The position numbers and the translations under genes were made by a program. DNA of 64,000 bases, taken from NCBI RefSeq assembly GCF_004364245.1, contig NZ_SOAV01000004.1, positions 248,001 to 312,000 of the forward strand, written 5' to 3'. This DNA comes from Streptomyces sp. BK208 (GTDB lineage: Bacteria > Actinomycetota > Actinomycetes > Streptomycetales > Streptomycetaceae). Under the pieces are notes generated by a model. That model searched no databases. It worked only from the letters and a program-made list of their open reading frames with translations, and was not told where the DNA came from. The number at the start of each line of letters is the position of its first letter. The stretch's first letter is position 1. This document shows positions 42,607 through 50,845 of the stretch, piece after piece.

Positions 42607-43205
42607 GCCGCCGTCTCCTTCACCGTCTCGGCGGACCGGTCGCCGTCGTCGTGCCGGCCGGCGGCTTCGTGGGCCTCGGCCGCACGGGTGACCGCCTGGA
42701 CGATGGAGACGTAGGCACCGCAGCGGCAGAGGTTGCCGCTCATCCGTTCGCGGATCTCGTCCGGTGTCAGGGGTGGCGGCCCGGCCTCGGGACGTACGTC
42801 CTCGGTGGCGGCACTGGGCCAGCCGGCCGCGTGCTCCTCTATGACGGCGATCGCCGAGCAGATCTGGCCAGGCGTGCAGTAACCGCACTGGTAGCCGTCG
42901 AGGTCGAGGAAGGCCTGCTGGACCGGGTGCAGCCGGTCGCCGTCGGCCATGCCCTCGATGGTGGTGATCTCGCGCCCCTCGGCGGCGACGGCGAGATTCA
43001 GGCAGGAGACGGCACGGCGTCCGTCGACCAGGACGGTGCAGGCGCCGCACTGGCCCTGGTCACAGCCCTTCTTGGTGCCGGTGAGGTCGAGCCGCTCGCG
43101 CAGGGCGTCGAGGAGTGTGGTGCGGTGGTCGACGGTCAGCTGGTGCTTCTCCCCGTTGATGTTCAGGGTGACGGCGCTGGACGTCGACGAGGGCTCTGGA
43201 GCCAT
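42603..43205 (-). CDS. Molybdo-flavoenzyme [2Fe-2S] subunit (PaoA-like)
   Basis: This 200-residue iron-sulphur subunit is the first gene of the operon. The plant-ferredoxin-type cluster is GCDQGQCGACTVLVDGRRAVSC (C48, C53, C56, C68), the second cluster uses CGYC (C107, C110) and CRC (C160, C162). It relays electrons from the molybdenum centre to the FAD subunit. There is no Tat signal, so assembly is in the cytosol. ATG overlaps nothing upstream; the promoter region (43206-43441) contains two TetR-type palindromes and a 14-bp direct repeat. It is divergent from the TetR gene that probably controls it. Confidence 0.94.
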   Translation of the reverse strand: MAPEPSSTSSAVTLNINGEKHQLTVDHRTTLLDALRERLDLTGTKKGCDQGQCGACTVLVDGRRAVSCLNLAVAAEGREITTIEGMADGDRLHPVQQAFLDLDGYQCGYCTPGQICSAIAVIEEHAAGWPSAATEDVRPEAGPPPLTPDEIRERMSGNLCRCGAYVSIVQAVTRAAEAHEAAGRHDDGDRSAETVKETAA

Positions 43206-43219
43206 GGTCAGCCTTCTTT

Positions 43220-43247
43220 GGTGTCTGGTGACAGGTGTCCGGTGACA
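43220..43247 (-). repeat. 14-bp direct repeat in the operon leader
   Basis: GGTGTCTGGTGACA (43220-43233) and GGTGTCCGGTGACA (43234-43247) are adjacent and differ at one base. They lie 15-42 bp upstream of the Fe-S subunit start, in its mRNA leader or just at the promoter. A regulatory or structural role in the leader is possible. Confidence 0.7.
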
Positions 43248-43352
43248 GGGAGAATGGGGCTGTAGGCAGTGGGGGGTGTGTGCGTGGCCGGTGGCCGGTG
43301 GGCCGTCGGCCGGTCCTTCCGGTCGCGTCCGCCGCTAGACTGGACGGGTAAC

Positions 43353-43366
43353 CGGACAGTTGTCCG
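43353..43366. promoter_or_regulatory. TetR operator copy 1 (aldehyde-oxidase divergon)
   Basis: CGGACAGTTGTCCG is a perfect 14-bp palindrome, extended to the left as TAACCGGACA. The same core recurs 31 bp to the right. It lies about 75 bp upstream of the TetR start and 147 bp from the Fe-S subunit start. Confidence 0.75.
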
Positions 43367-43383
43367 CTCACTGGAAAACGTAA

Positions 43384-43397
43384 CGGACAGTTGTCCG
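43384..43397. promoter_or_regulatory. TetR operator copy 2 (aldehyde-oxidase divergon)
   Basis: A second CGGACAGTTGTCCG palindrome, extended right as TGTCCGGTTA, the mirror of the left extension of copy 1. Centres are 31 bp apart, about three helical turns, so both face one side of the DNA. Confidence 0.75.
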
Positions 43398-43441
43398 GTT
43401 AGCAAGGACGGGATTCGGTCACGAACCCGGGAGGAGGACGA

Positions 43442-44032
43442 GTGTCGCCGTCGAGGAGAGACGAGGCGGACCCGCCTCTGCGGTCGGACGCGCAGCGCAA
43501 CCGCGAGCGCATCCTGCGCGTGGCCACGGAGGAGCTGACCCGCTGCGCACGCGTCCCGCTGAGCACCATCGCCAAGAAGGCGGGCGTCGGACAGGGCACG
43601 TTCTACCGCAACTTCCCGCACCGCGAGGCGCTGGTCCTGGAGGTCTACCGCTACGAGATGCAGCAGGTGGCCGACGCGGCACCCGAGCTGCTGGCCGCGC
43701 GGGGGCCCGAGGACGCCCTGCGCGAGTGGCTGGACCACCTCGCCCGCTTCGCCATGACCAAGGTCGGACTGGCGGACGCGATCCGGCTGGTCACGAGCGC
43801 GCCCGGGGGCCCGGCGAAACCCGAACCCGCCCCGGTGATGGACGCGGCCGACCTCCTGCTGCGCGCCAACGAGGCGGCCGGCACCATCCGCCCGGGCGTC
43901 TCCGCCGACGACTTCTTCCTCGTCATCGGCGGCCTCTGGCTGATCGACTCCGGTGACGACTGGCAGCCGCGGGTCACCCGGTTCCTCGACTTCGTCATGG
44001 ACGGGCTGCGGGCGGGAGCGCCAGGCCGGTGA
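43442..44032 (+). CDS. TetR family regulator of the molybdo-enzyme operon
   Basis: The 196-residue TetR protein has its helix-turn-helix in RNRERILRVATEELTRCARVPLSTIAKKAGVGQGTFYRNFPHREALV, with TFYRNFPHRE as recognition helix, and an all-helical C-terminal ligand domain. GTG at 43442 follows GGGAGGAGG. It is divergent from the PaoABCD-like operon, with two perfect palindromes between, so it most likely represses that operon and itself; an aldehyde or its acid is a likely inducer but is not shown. The 3' end overlaps the convergent response regulator gene by 38 bp. Confidence 0.92.
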   Translation: MSPSRRDEADPPLRSDAQRNRERILRVATEELTRCARVPLSTIAKKAGVGQGTFYRNFPHREALVLEVYRYEMQQVADAAPELLAARGPEDALREWLDHLARFAMTKVGLADAIRLVTSAPGGPAKPEPAPVMDAADLLLRANEAAGTIRPGVSADDFFLVIGGLWLIDSGDDWQPRVTRFLDFVMDGLRAGAPGR

Positions 44033-44786
44033 CCGTGCCCAGGAAGCGGTATCGGCGCTCGGGGCGGCCCGCCACCCCGTAGCGCAGGGAGACGTCCGCG
44101 CTGCCCACGGTGTGGAAGTACTCCAGGTAACGGCGGGCGCTGACCCGGGAGACGCCCGTCAGCGCCGCGCACTCGCTGGCGGACAGGGTGCCGTCGGCCT
44201 CACGCAGGGTGCGCTCGACGAGTTCGGCGGTCTCCACGCTCATGCCCTTGGGCAGCACGGGGGCGTTGGCCGCCTGCACCGCGGCTCCGGCCAGTACGCG
44301 GTCGACGTCGGCCTGGCTGCGCACGACCGTGCCGAGCAGCCGGCCCCGCTGGACGGCGTAGCGCTCCAGCCGGACCCGCAGATCCTCGAACTCGAAGGGT
44401 TTGAGCAGGTAGTCGACCACGCCGTGGCGCACGGCGCCCCGCACCGCGTCCGCCTCGCGGGCGGCGCTGACGACCATGACGTCGCAGTCGTGGCCGGCGG
44501 AGCGCAGCCGTGGGATGACGTCCAGGCCGAAGACGTCCGGCAGGTACAGGTCGAGCAGGATCAGGTCGGGGCGCAGGTCCCCGACGGCGGCGAGCGCCTG
44601 CTCCCCGGTGCCGGCGACCCCGACGACCCGGAACGGCTCGACCCGTTCGACGAACGCGCGGTGGACGCGGGCCACCATGAAGTCGTCGTCGACCACGAGC
44701 ACGCCGATCGGGTCGGCGGCCCGGGGCACCCCTTCGGGGCCGGCGGTCGGGGCGGTCGCGTCGGACGGGTCGCTCGGTGCCGTCAT
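43995..44786 (-). CDS. CitB/DctR-type response regulator
   Basis: The 263-residue product has a receiver domain: VLVVDDDFMVARVHRAF with the acidic pocket, the phospho-acceptor D79 in LILLDLYLPDVFG, and K129 in YLLKPF. A linker leads to a C-terminal helix-turn-helix of the CitB type (LSASECAALTGVSRVSARRYLEYFHTVGS). This family responds to citrate and other di/tricarboxylates. Its ATG overlaps the kinase stop as ATGA. The pair faces tctCBA, so regulation of tricarboxylate uptake is the likely job; the CGCAATGAAC direct repeats in between (46565-46629) are candidate binding sites. Confidence 0.92.
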   Translation of the reverse strand: MTAPSDPSDATAPTAGPEGVPRAADPIGVLVVDDDFMVARVHRAFVERVEPFRVVGVAGTGEQALAAVGDLRPDLILLDLYLPDVFGLDVIPRLRSAGHDCDVMVVSAAREADAVRGAVRHGVVDYLLKPFEFEDLRVRLERYAVQRGRLLGTVVRSQADVDRVLAGAAVQAANAPVLPKGMSVETAELVERTLREADGTLSASECAALTGVSRVSARRYLEYFHTVGSADVSLRYGVAGRPERRYRFLGTVTGLALPPAARP

Positions 44787-46429
44787 GGTGCTGCTCCTTC
44801 CGCCACCGCGTCGGTGAGGTGGCTGACGGTCATGCGTGCGGTGAACACGGCCCCCTCGGGGGTGTTGGTCACCGAGATCTCACCGCCGTGACGTTCGCAG
44901 ACCAGCCGGGTCAGCGCCAGGCCGATACCGCGCTCGCCCTGCCGGGCGGCCTTGGTGGTGAAGCCGTGGGAGAAGACCTCCCGGGCCAGTTCGGGCGCCA
45001 CCCCGGGGCCGGAGTCGCGGACCACGACCTCGACGCTGGCGGCGTCCTGCCGCAGCTCGACCTCGACCCAGGCCTCGTGCGCGTCGTCGGGGGACGCTGC
45101 GGCGTCCACGGCGTTGTCGACGAGGTTGCCGAGCACGGTCGCCACGTCGGCGGCGTCCGCCGGGTCCAGCCGGTCCAGCGCCGTGCGCTCCGACACGCGC
45201 AGCGCGACCCTGCGCTCGGCCGCCAGCGAGGACTTCGCCGTGATCAGCGCGGCGACCGCGGTGTCACGGACCCGGCGGCTGAGGATGAGGTCCAGGGACT
45301 GGCGGCGCCGGGTGAGCCCGCGCACGTAGCGCACCACTTCGTCCTGCTCACCGATCTGGATCAGGCCGGAGATGGTGTGCAACTGGTTGGCGAACTCGTG
45401 GGCCTGGGCGCGCAGCAGCTCGGAGGTGCTGCGGAAGGAACCGATCTCGCGTTCCAGGCGGGCCAGTTCGGTGCGGTCGCGCAGGGTGGTGACCGAACCG
45501 AGCGTGCGGCCGTCCTTGGTGACCGTCATGCGGTTCATGACCAGGACCCGGCCGTGACGGACGACGACCTCGTCGCTGGGCCCGGCCGCCGCGGAGGTGG
45601 CACCGGCGAGGACGTCCCGCAGCCGTCCGTCGATGCCGAGGCCGTCCAGGCTCTGGCCCACGCAGTCCGCGGGCAGGTCGAGCAGGCGCCGGCCCATCTC
45701 GTTGACCAGGGTGAGCCGGTGCTGCGGGTCGAGGGCGACGACGCCCTCGGCGATGCCGTACAGCATGGCCTCGCGATGCTCGGCGAGGCCGGCGATCTCG
45801 CGCGGCTCGAGCCCCAGGGTCTGCCGCTTGACGCGCCGGGCGAGCAGCCAGGACCCGGCGACGCCGAGGCCGCTGGCGATGCCCAGGTAGGCGAGGAGGT
45901 AGGAGGAGGCGCCGCTCAGGCGCTGCCACACCGTCGGGTCGGCCTCGCCGACCATCACCGTGCCGAGGTGACGGCCGAGGGTCTGCCGGGTGGCGCCGAG
46001 CACCGGGACCTGGGCGACGAGTTCCCGGCTGCCCCGCACGGTCAGCGGCCCCGACCAGCCGCTGGTGACCTCGGCGCCCTCACCGCGCGGCACCTGGGCG
46101 CCGATCAGCGTGGGGTCCGTGGAGCTGACGAGGCGGCCCTCGGCGTCGGCCACCGTGACGGAGGTGACGCCCGACTGGGTCTGTGTGGCGTTGACCAGCG
46201 GGGCGAGGGCCTCCTGCGGCAGGGGGCCGAGCAGCTGGCTGCGCACCAGCGGCGTCGCGGCGAGCTGTTCCGCGAGGGCGGTGACCCGGCGGCCCTCGAC
46301 CCGGTTGAAGGTGGTCCTGGACTGGGCGAGCGAGACGGCGGCGACCGCGAGCAGGACGACCACGACGATGGCGAGCTGGAGGACCAGCATCTCGCCCGCG
46401 AGGGTCTGACGGCGGAAGGCGGGGGCCAC
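44783..46429 (-). CDS. CitA/DcuS-type sensor histidine kinase
   Basis: This 548-residue sensor has a first transmembrane helix (about residues 15-36), an extracytoplasmic sensor of about 135 residues of the CitA/DcuS type, a second helix (about 173-197), a PAS domain (roughly 215-325), a phospho-acceptor block QAHEFANQLHTISGL (H344), and an ATPase domain with N-box GNLVDNAVDAA and G-boxes DSGPGV and GERGIGLAL. It is expected to sense a di- or tricarboxylate outside the cell. The GTG start at 46429 has a weak GAACGAG. Coupled to the response regulator by ATGA and divergent from tctC. Confidence 0.92.
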   Translation of the reverse strand: MAPAFRRQTLAGEMLVLQLAIVVVVLLAVAAVSLAQSRTTFNRVEGRRVTALAEQLAATPLVRSQLLGPLPQEALAPLVNATQTQSGVTSVTVADAEGRLVSSTDPTLIGAQVPRGEGAEVTSGWSGPLTVRGSRELVAQVPVLGATRQTLGRHLGTVMVGEADPTVWQRLSGASSYLLAYLGIASGLGVAGSWLLARRVKRQTLGLEPREIAGLAEHREAMLYGIAEGVVALDPQHRLTLVNEMGRRLLDLPADCVGQSLDGLGIDGRLRDVLAGATSAAAGPSDEVVVRHGRVLVMNRMTVTKDGRTLGSVTTLRDRTELARLEREIGSFRSTSELLRAQAHEFANQLHTISGLIQIGEQDEVVRYVRGLTRRRQSLDLILSRRVRDTAVAALITAKSSLAAERRVALRVSERTALDRLDPADAADVATVLGNLVDNAVDAAASPDDAHEAWVEVELRQDAASVEVVVRDSGPGVAPELAREVFSHGFTTKAARQGERGIGLALTRLVCERHGGEISVTNTPEGAVFTARMTVSHLTDAVAEGAAP

Positions 46430-46564
46430 GGCGGACTCGTTCTCGGCTCACGGACGGGCGGAGGCACGGGGACGCGGATGCGGTGACCGGCGGGGAGACC
46501 GGTCGGTGTGCCGGGACGCCATCATGGCGCCCACCTGCGGCGAAGGAAAGGGATGTGCCCTCAT

Positions 46565-46629
46565 CGCAATGAACCGGCGGTGCGCCGGCCGGGTGCCGGT
46601 TCGGCCCCGCCCCGGTGACCGCAATGAAC
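46565..46629. promoter_or_regulatory. Direct repeats CGCAATGAAC before tctC
   Basis: Identical 10-bp copies at 46565-46574 and 46620-46629 lie 55 bp apart in the 322-bp divergent region (46430-46751) between the kinase and tctC. They are candidate sites for the CitB-type regulator. Otherwise the region is gene-free, with an AGGTGG ribosome site just before tctC. Confidence 0.4.
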
Positions 46630-46751
46630 ACAACCTCCCTTGGTTCCGGAAGGAAGACACGAGGCAGGCGTCCGGGCACCATGTGGCCCACGTCACCCTC
46701 CCCACAGGGCTTCCCCGTACCGATCTACCCGACCGACAGGTGGTGTCATAC

Positions 46752-47738
46752 GTGCGCCTGCGCACCCCCCTCGCGCTGCTCGGAGCCGCCGTGCTCGTGC
46801 TGGCGGGGCCGCCGTTGCTCTCCTCCGGCGACGACTCCGACTCCGGCACCCGCATCCCGGGCCTGCGCTTCATGGTTCCCAACACGCCCGGCGGCGGCTA
46901 CGACATCACCGCCCGCACGGCCGCGAAGAACGCCGAGGACGCCGGACTCACCCACGGCATCGAGGTGTTCAACCTGCCCGGCGCGGGCGGCACCGTGGGC
47001 CTGAGCCGCCTGGTGAGCGAGCACGGCAACGGCAAGCTCGCCATGTCCATGGGCCTCGGTGTCGTGGGCGCCGCCCGCTCCAACCACGCGCCCAAGACCC
47101 TCGCCGACGCCACGCCGATCGCGCGTCTCACCGAGGAGCAGGACGTCGTCGTGGTCGCCAAGGACTCGCCGTACAAGACGATCGACGAGCTGATCGACGC
47201 CTGGAAGAAGGACCCGGGCAAGATCCCCGTGGGCGGTGGTTCGTCTCCGGGCGGGCCCGACCACCTCGCGCCGATGCTGATGGCGCAGGCCGCCGGGATC
47301 TCCCCGAAGGCGGTCAACTACATCCCCTTCGACGGCGGCGGCGAGCTGCTCGCCTCGATCCTCGGCGACAAGGTCGGCTTCGGGGTCTCCGGCGTGGGCG
47401 AGTACCTGGACCAGATCAAGGCGGGTGAGCTGAGGGTGCTCGCGGTGACCGGCCCCGAGCGGGTGGACGACCTCCAGGACGTGCCCACGCTCAAGGAGTC
47501 GGGCTACGACGTGAACTTCACCAACTGGCGCGGCGTCGTCGCCCCGCCCGGTCTGTCCGAGGCGCAGCGCACCAAGCTGACCCGCCTGTTCGAGGAACTG
47601 CACGACTCGCCCGAGTGGAAGAAGTCCATGGACCAGAACGGCTGGGACGACGCCTTCCTGACCGGTGAGGAGTTCGGCGACTTCCTGGACGCCCAGGACG
47701 AGCGCGTGGTGTCGGTGCTGAAGGAGCTGGGACTGTGA
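46752..47738 (+). CDS. tctC: Tripartite tricarboxylate transporter, substrate-binding protein
   Basis: The 328-residue TctC protein has an N-terminal signal (RLRTPLALLGAAVLVLAGPPLL) and then the family pattern RFMVPNTPGGGYDITARTAAKNAEDAG, a helix-loop VEVFNLPGAGGTVGL, HLAPMLMAQAAGI, and VGFGVSGVGEYLDQIKAGELRVLAVTGPER. It binds citrate or a related acid outside the membrane and delivers it to TctAB. GTG at 46752 is chosen, with AGGTGG upstream; the in-frame GTG at 46740 is possible. Its stop overlaps tctB as GTGA. The divergent two-component system is the likely regulator. Confidence 0.92.
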   Translation: MRLRTPLALLGAAVLVLAGPPLLSSGDDSDSGTRIPGLRFMVPNTPGGGYDITARTAAKNAEDAGLTHGIEVFNLPGAGGTVGLSRLVSEHGNGKLAMSMGLGVVGAARSNHAPKTLADATPIARLTEEQDVVVVAKDSPYKTIDELIDAWKKDPGKIPVGGGSSPGGPDHLAPMLMAQAAGISPKAVNYIPFDGGGELLASILGDKVGFGVSGVGEYLDQIKAGELRVLAVTGPERVDDLQDVPTLKESGYDVNFTNWRGVVAPPGLSEAQRTKLTRLFEELHDSPEWKKSMDQNGWDDAFLTGEEFGDFLDAQDERVVSVLKELGL

Positions 47739-48271
47739 CGACGCCGACCGACGTTCCCGAGGAGAGGGCCGCCGGCCGGGGCTCGTGGCTGCGCGAGCAC
47801 TCCGAACTCGGCGTGTGCGTCCTGCTGCTGGCGCTCGGCGTGCTCGTGCTGACCGACGCGCTCACCATGGACGTCGACATCACCCAGCGCGGCCCGGTCG
47901 GCCCCAGGACGGTGCCGGTCGTGGTCGGCATCGGTCTGCTGGTGATCGCGGCGCTGCTCGCCGTGGACGTGCTGCGCGGCGGCCGGGGCGAGGCGGAGGG
48001 CGGCGAGGACGTCGACCTGTCCGAACCGGCCGACTGGCGCACGGTGCTGCTGCTGTCCGGGATATTCCTCGGCGCCGCCGCCCTGATCGAGCCGGCCGGC
48101 TTCCCCGTGGCGGGGGCGCTGCTCTTCTGGGGTGCGGCCTTCGCCCTCGGCAGCCGCCGCCTGGACCGCGATCCGCTGATCGCCGCGGTGCTGTCCCTGA
48201 TCACCTACGTCGTCTTCGACAAGCTGCTCGGCGTGCCCCTGCCCGGCGGTCCGCTGATGGGAGTGCTCTGA
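47735..48271 (+). CDS. tctB: Tripartite tricarboxylate transporter, small membrane subunit
   Basis: This 178-residue membrane protein has four hydrophobic helices ([62 protein letters not shown] and [20 protein letters not shown]) in the TctB pattern. The start GTG overlaps the tctC stop, and tctA begins 1 base after its stop. The role is as the small subunit supporting the large TctA permease. Sequence conservation in TctB is low, so the call depends mainly on topology and operon position. Confidence 0.9.
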   Translation: MTTPTDVPEERAAGRGSWLREHSELGVCVLLLALGVLVLTDALTMDVDITQRGPVGPRTVPVVVGIGLLVIAALLAVDVLRGGRGEAEGGEDVDLSEPADWRTVLLLSGIFLGAAALIEPAGFPVAGALLFWGAAFALGSRRLDRDPLIAAVLSLITYVVFDKLLGVPLPGGPLMGVL

Positions 48272-48272
48272 C

Positions 48273-49772
48273 ATGAACGCCCTCAACTCCCTCATGGACG
48301 GGTTCGGCACGGCGCTCACCCCGCTCAACCTGCTGTGGGCCGCCCTCGGCGTGCTGCTGGGCACGGCCATCGGTGTGCTGCCCGGCATCGGACCCGCGAT
48401 GGCGGTGGCGCTGCTGCTGCCGGTGACGTACGGGCTTGACCCGGTCGCCGCGTTCATCATGTTCGCGGGCATTTATTACGGCGCCATGTTCGGCGGTTCG
48501 ACCACCTCCATCCTGCTCAACACCCCCGGTGAGAGCGCCGCCGTGGTCGCGGCCATGGAGGGCAACCCCATGGCGAAGGCGGGACGCGGCGCGCAGGCGC
48601 TGGCCGCCGCGGCCATCGGTCACTTCGCGGGCGGCATGATCGGCACGATCCTGCTGGTCGCGCTGGCGCCCACGGTCGCCGACCTGGCGGTGGACATCGG
48701 CGCTCCGGACTACTTCGCCATCATGGTGCTGGCGTTCATCGCCGTGACGTCGGTGCTGGGTTCGTCGCGCGTCAGGGGTCTGGCCTCGCTGCTGATCGGT
48801 CTGACCATCGGCCTGGTGGGGCTCGACCAGATGACCGGCCAGCAGCGGCTGACCTTCGGTTCGCTGCAACTCGCCGACGGTGTGGACGTGGTGATCGTGG
48901 CGGTCGGTCTGTTCGCGATCGGCGAGGCGCTGTGGGTGGCGGCGCACCTGCGGCGCGGCGGGGCCGAGCCCATTCCGGTGGGCCGCCCCTGGCTCGGCCG
49001 CGACGACGTCAGGCGCACCTGGAAGTCCTGGCTGCGCGGTCCGTTCATCGGCTTCCCGTTCGGCGCGATCCCGGCGGGCGGCGCGGAGATCCCGACCTTC
49101 CTCTCGTACGTCACGGAGAAGCGGCTGTCCAAGCACAAGGACGAGTGGGGCAAGGGCGCCATCGAGGGGGTGGCGGGCCCCGAGTCGGCGGCGTCGGCCT
49201 CGGCGGCGGGCACGCTGGTGTCGATGCTGACCCTGGGCCTGCCGACCACCGCGGTCGCGGCGGTCATGCTGGCCGCCTTCCAGCAGTACGGCATCCAGCC
49301 GGGACCGCTGCTCTTCGAACGCGAGCCCGAGCTGGTGTGGGGTCTGATCGCCTCGCTCTTCGTCGGCATGGTGCTGCTGCTCGCCCTGAACCTGCCGCTC
49401 GCTCCTGTGTGGGCCAAGCTGCTGCGGATCCCGCGCCCGTACCTGTACGCGGGGATCATGTTCTTCGCGGCGGTCGGCGCGTACGCGGTCGGCGGTGAGG
49501 TGGTCGACCTGGTGATCCTGCTCGTCATCGGCCTCATCGGCTTCGGCATGCGGCGCTACGGGCTGCCCGTCCTGCCCGCCGTGATCGGCGTCATCCTCGG
49601 CCCGAACGCCGAGCAGCAGTTGCGCCGCGCCCTGCAGATCAGCGACGGCAGCGTGTCGGGCCTGGTCGACACGCCGTTCTCGGTGACGGTGTACGGCGTG
49701 ATCGTGCTGCTGCTCGCCTGGCCGCTGGTGAAGCGGCTGGTGGTGCGTGGCCGGAAGCGGGCGAACGCCTGA
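48273..49772 (+). CDS. tctA: Tripartite tricarboxylate transporter, large permease subunit
   Basis: The 499-residue permease has about eleven to twelve transmembrane helices and the TctA signatures [41 protein letters not shown] and [13 protein letters not shown] with a mirrored [28 protein letters not shown]. It carries citrate or similar tri/dicarboxylates into the cell, driven by the cation gradient. It ends the tctCBA operon; a hairpin at 49825-49855 follows the stop and can terminate it. Confidence 0.95.
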   Translation: MNALNSLMDGFGTALTPLNLLWAALGVLLGTAIGVLPGIGPAMAVALLLPVTYGLDPVAAFIMFAGIYYGAMFGGSTTSILLNTPGESAAVVAAMEGNPMAKAGRGAQALAAAAIGHFAGGMIGTILLVALAPTVADLAVDIGAPDYFAIMVLAFIAVTSVLGSSRVRGLASLLIGLTIGLVGLDQMTGQQRLTFGSLQLADGVDVVIVAVGLFAIGEALWVAAHLRRGGAEPIPVGRPWLGRDDVRRTWKSWLRGPFIGFPFGAIPAGGAEIPTFLSYVTEKRLSKHKDEWGKGAIEGVAGPESAASASAAGTLVSMLTLGLPTTAVAAVMLAAFQQYGIQPGPLLFEREPELVWGLIASLFVGMVLLLALNLPLAPVWAKLLRIPRPYLYAGIMFFAAVGAYAVGGEVVDLVILLVIGLIGFGMRRYGLPVLPAVIGVILGPNAEQQLRRALQISDGSVSGLVDTPFSVTVYGVIVLLLAWPLVKRLVVRGRKRANA

Positions 49773-49824
49773 CCCGCGCTCACCCGGCCCGGCAGCGTGC
49801 CCCGCTCCCGGGAAGGTCTGCGTG

Positions 49825-49855
49825 CGGCCCGGTACGCCGACCCCGTACCGGGCCG
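49825..49855 (+). terminator. Terminator hairpin after tctA
   Basis: CGGCCCGGTAC (49825-49835) pairs perfectly with GTACCGGGCCG (49845-49855) around a 9-nt loop. It lies 52 bp after the tctA stop. The remaining gap to 50014 shows no other feature. Confidence 0.75.
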
Positions 49856-50014
49856 TCGAGCGGCGGCCCGGCGCCGGGACCGGCGCCGGCTTCGTCGGTA
49901 ACCTCGTCCGCAGCCCCCTCGACCCGGGCGGGCCGACCGCTGCCGGGCCCCGCCGTCCGCGGGCCCCCCCTTCCGGTCCCCGCCCCCTGAGACCCCAGAA
50001 AGGGAACCGACCCC

Positions 50015-50338
50015 ATGATCTTCATCACGGCGAAGTTCCAGGTACTCCCCGAGCACGCGGACCGGTGGCCGGAGATCGCCGGTGAGTTCACCCGGGCCAC
50101 CCGGGCGGAACCCGGCTGTCTCTGGTTCGACTGGTCGCGCAGCGTCGACGACCCCACGGAGTACGTGCTGGTCGAGGCGTTCCGCGACGACGAGGCGGGC
50201 GCCGCGCACGTCGGATCCGCGCACTTCCGCGCCGCGCGGGAGAAGCTGCCGCGGCACCTGGCCCGTACCCCGCGCATCGTGAACGCGACGGTCGACCAGG
50301 AGGACTGGTCGGAGCTGGGCGAGATGGCGGTGGAGTAG
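50015..50338 (+). CDS. Antibiotic-biosynthesis monooxygenase (ABM) domain protein
   Basis: The 107-residue single-domain ABM protein shows IFITAKFQVLPEHADRWPEIAGEFTRATRAEPGCLWFDWSRSVDDPTEYVLVEAFRDDEAGAAHVGSAHF, the ferredoxin-like fold of cofactor-free quinone monooxygenases (YgiN type). It may oxidise quinols or other aromatics, or simply bind them. It is cytosolic and dimeric in the family. The ATG at 50015 follows AGAAAGGGA. It has no cluster context; the convergent gene is the YjbQ protein. Confidence 0.9.
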   Translation: MIFITAKFQVLPEHADRWPEIAGEFTRATRAEPGCLWFDWSRSVDDPTEYVLVEAFRDDEAGAAHVGSAHFRAAREKLPRHLARTPRIVNATVDQEDWSELGEMAVE

Positions 50339-50367
50339 GGCCTCCCGCCCCCGTGGAGAGCGCCCCG

Positions 50368-50790
50368 TCAGCCGAGGAAGCTCAGCCGGACCCGGCGGTC
50401 GGGGTTGTCCTTGTTGGTGTCCACCAGGCACACCGACTGCCAGGTCCCGAGTTCCAGGCGGCCGCCGATCACCGGCAGTGTCGCGTGCGGCGGTACGAAG
50501 GCCGGCAGGACGTGGTCGCGGCCGTGGCCGGGGCTCCCGTGGCGGTGCTGCCAGCGGTCGTCGGCCGGGAGCAGGGTGTGCAGGGCGGAGAGCAGGTCGT
50601 CGTCGCTGCCGGCGCCGGTCTCGATGATCGCGATCCCGGCGGTGGCGTGCGGGACGAACACGTTGAGCAGGCCGTCGCGGCCGGACGCCGCCTCGCGCAG
50701 GAAGGACTCGCAGTCGCCGGTGATGTCGGCGACCCGCTCCGCCGCGCCGGTGGCGAGGTTCAGGACTCGGGTGGTGAAGGCATCTGGCAT
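50368..50790 (-). CDS. YjbQ/UPF0047 family protein
   Basis: This 140-residue YjbQ-family protein carries the conserved LLNVFVPHATAGIAIIETGAGSDDDLLSALHTLLP and HRHGSPGHGRDHVLPAFVPPHATLPVIGGRLELGTWQSV. The histidines in PHATAG and GHGRDH, with the aspartates, match the metal site of the family. Some members have thiamine-phosphate synthase activity in vitro, so that function is possible. ATG at 50790 with GGGGG upstream; the longer frame to 50880 is not supported. It is divergent from the flavoprotein gene. Confidence 0.88.
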   Translation of the reverse strand: MPDAFTTRVLNLATGAAERVADITGDCESFLREAASGRDGLLNVFVPHATAGIAIIETGAGSDDDLLSALHTLLPADDRWQHRHGSPGHGRDHVLPAFVPPHATLPVIGGRLELGTWQSVCLVDTNKDNPDRRVRLSFLG

Positions 50791-50845
50791 GCCCCCATCC
50801 TGACACCGGGGGAAGATCGCGGCCTCCGGCACCGTTGGTAGAAGC

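Noticed and set aside
38344..46429. Secondary-metabolite gene cluster
   Set aside because: Redox enzymes, regulators and transporters are present, but there is no polyketide, peptide or terpene synthase.
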